Source: Candidatus Delongbacteria bacterium (GTDB lineage: Bacteria; UBA4055). From it: a DNA stretch of 7,842 nucleotides. The stretch lies in assembly GCA_028702975.1 (NCBI GenBank), contig JAQVNT010000070.1, positions 1 through 7,842 on the forward strand, read 5' to 3'. Positions 7,319-7,842 of this stretch are shown here, in pieces. Position 1 is the first letter of the stretch, and each line of letters opens with the position of its first letter. A model generated the notes under the pieces. It saw nothing but the letters and a program-made list of their open reading frames with translations, had not been told where the DNA came from and did not search any database. The translations under genes were made by a program, and so were the position numbers.

Positions 7319-7822
7319 ATGACAGAAGAAAAAAAATACATAAGGCCGACCTGGGACGAATATTTCATGGAGGTGATGAACGCAGTTTCAAAGCGCGCCA
7401 CCTGCGACAGGGGAAGGAGCGGATGCGTGATCGCCCGGAAAGGTCAGATACTTACCACAGGATATGTCGGCTCGCCGATAGGGCTCCCGCACTGCGACGA
7501 TGTCGGCCACCAGTTCAAGAAAATGCTGCATGAGGACGGCAGCATTTCCGAGCACTGTGTACGCACAGTGCACGCCGAGCAGAACGCGATCTGCCAGGCT
7601 GCCAAACTCGGGATATCGATCGACGGAGCGACGCTCTACTGCAGGATGACTCCGTGCCGTACCTGCGCGATGCTTATAATAAACAGCGGTATAAAAAGGG
7701 TCGTCGTCGAGAGGAAATATCAGAGAGGTCAGGAGTCTGAAGATATGTTCAGACAGGCAGGCGTCGAACTCGTGATAATAAACAACGAAGTTCAGAAATA
7801 TAAGATAAAGGACACTGATTGA
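7319..7822 (+). CDS. dCMP deaminase (ComEB family)
   Basis: A 167-residue zinc-dependent cytidine/deoxycytidylate deaminase that turns dCMP into dUMP, the substrate of thymidylate synthase, in the cytoplasm. The catalytic zinc signature is complete: HAE at 85-87 (E87 the proton shuttle) and PCRTC at 112-116 (C113 and C116 ligands). The conserved GYVGSPIGLPHCD segment (48-60) and further Cys/His residues (C29, C59, H64, C80) fit the dCMP deaminase branch rather than cytidine deaminases; in the family some of these form a second zinc site. The N-terminal RPTWDEYFM is the family's usual opening, so ATG 7319 is right although its ribosome site is weak (GGA, seven bases upstream). By rough hand count the region 7381-7740 is about 57% GC, richer than gltX lines sampled at 35-45%. 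It lies 15 bases after gltX and overlaps the next possible gene. Confidence 0.95.
   Translation: MTEEKKYIRPTWDEYFMEVMNAVSKRATCDRGRSGCVIARKGQILTTGYVGSPIGLPHCDDVGHQFKKMLHEDGSISEHCVRTVHAEQNAICQAAKLGISIDGATLYCRMTPCRTCAMLIINSGIKRVVVERKYQRGQESEDMFRQAGVELVIINNEVQKYKIKDTD
7807..7812 (+). promoter_or_regulatory. Ribosome binding site before a possible overlapping gene
   Basis: AAAGGA lies at the end of the dCMP deaminase gene, six bases before TTG 7819-7821. The spacing is ideal and nothing else nearby would use it. Confidence 0.45.
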
Positions 7823-7842
7823 TACCCAAAGATCAGATAGAA
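7819..7842 (+). CDS. Start of a further gene, cut off by the right edge; possibly DNA primase
   Basis: A TTG start at 7819 overlaps the TGA stop (7820-7822) of the dCMP deaminase gene and is preceded by AAAGGA at a six-base spacing, a layout typical of translational coupling. The eight visible codons read MIPKDQIE with TTG as Met. Several bacterial DnaG primases open with a similar 'IP...I..I' stretch before the CHC2 zinc domain, so dnaG is one candidate, but eight residues are far too few to decide. It is also possible that no gene starts here. Confidence 0.4.

Overview
This window carries two transcription units that diverge from a roughly 220-base regulatory gap at about 5643-5863. The left unit (minus strand) holds two very large secreted proteins. 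The right unit (plus strand) holds housekeeping genes. No mobile element, RNA gene, CRISPR array or clear terminator was seen, and no gene-free stretch exceeds 300 bases.

Left unit. A complete 1017-residue protein (5642-2589) is followed after 18 bases by a second one that starts at 2570 and runs off the left edge, open for 856 codons. Both have a Sec signal peptide, a stretch rich in right-handed parallel beta-helix repeats, a 'DFHLS..SPC..AGDP...GAYGN' signature, and a second beta-helix stretch. The complete one ends with a fibronectin type III-like domain. They are tandem paralogues. Each contains, twice, a nearly invariant 18-residue motif (SGRITNNTVSFDGSASQK and close variants) followed by a lysine-rich loop. 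In the DNA the four copies differ at many third codon positions while the amino acids hardly change. This motif is the most unusual thing in the window.

Right unit. gltX (glutamyl-tRNA synthetase, best start 5864) is followed after 15 bases by a ComEB-type dCMP deaminase. That gene's stop overlaps a possible TTG start of a further gene, of which only eight codons (MIPKDQIE) are visible. The right unit would serve tRNA charging and dTMP precursor supply.

Regulation. The gap holds an exact TGTGA-N6-TCACA palindrome, the core recognised by CRP/FNR-family regulators, with a second 9/10 match overlapping it at a 9-base offset. It lies 57-81 bases upstream of the start codon of the complete beta-helix gene. 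Control of the secreted proteins is the simplest reading, but this is inference.

Organism. A bacterium of moderate GC with strong AAGGAGG-type ribosome sites and AGG/AGA/ATA codons. Large secreted beta-helix proteins with 'SPC(I/L)DAGDP..GAYGN' signatures and FN3 tails are common in bacteria of the Fibrobacteres-Chlorobi-Bacteroidetes group and neighbouring candidate phyla such as Cloacimonadota and Delongbacteria. The window fits that general group, but placement is a low-confidence guess.
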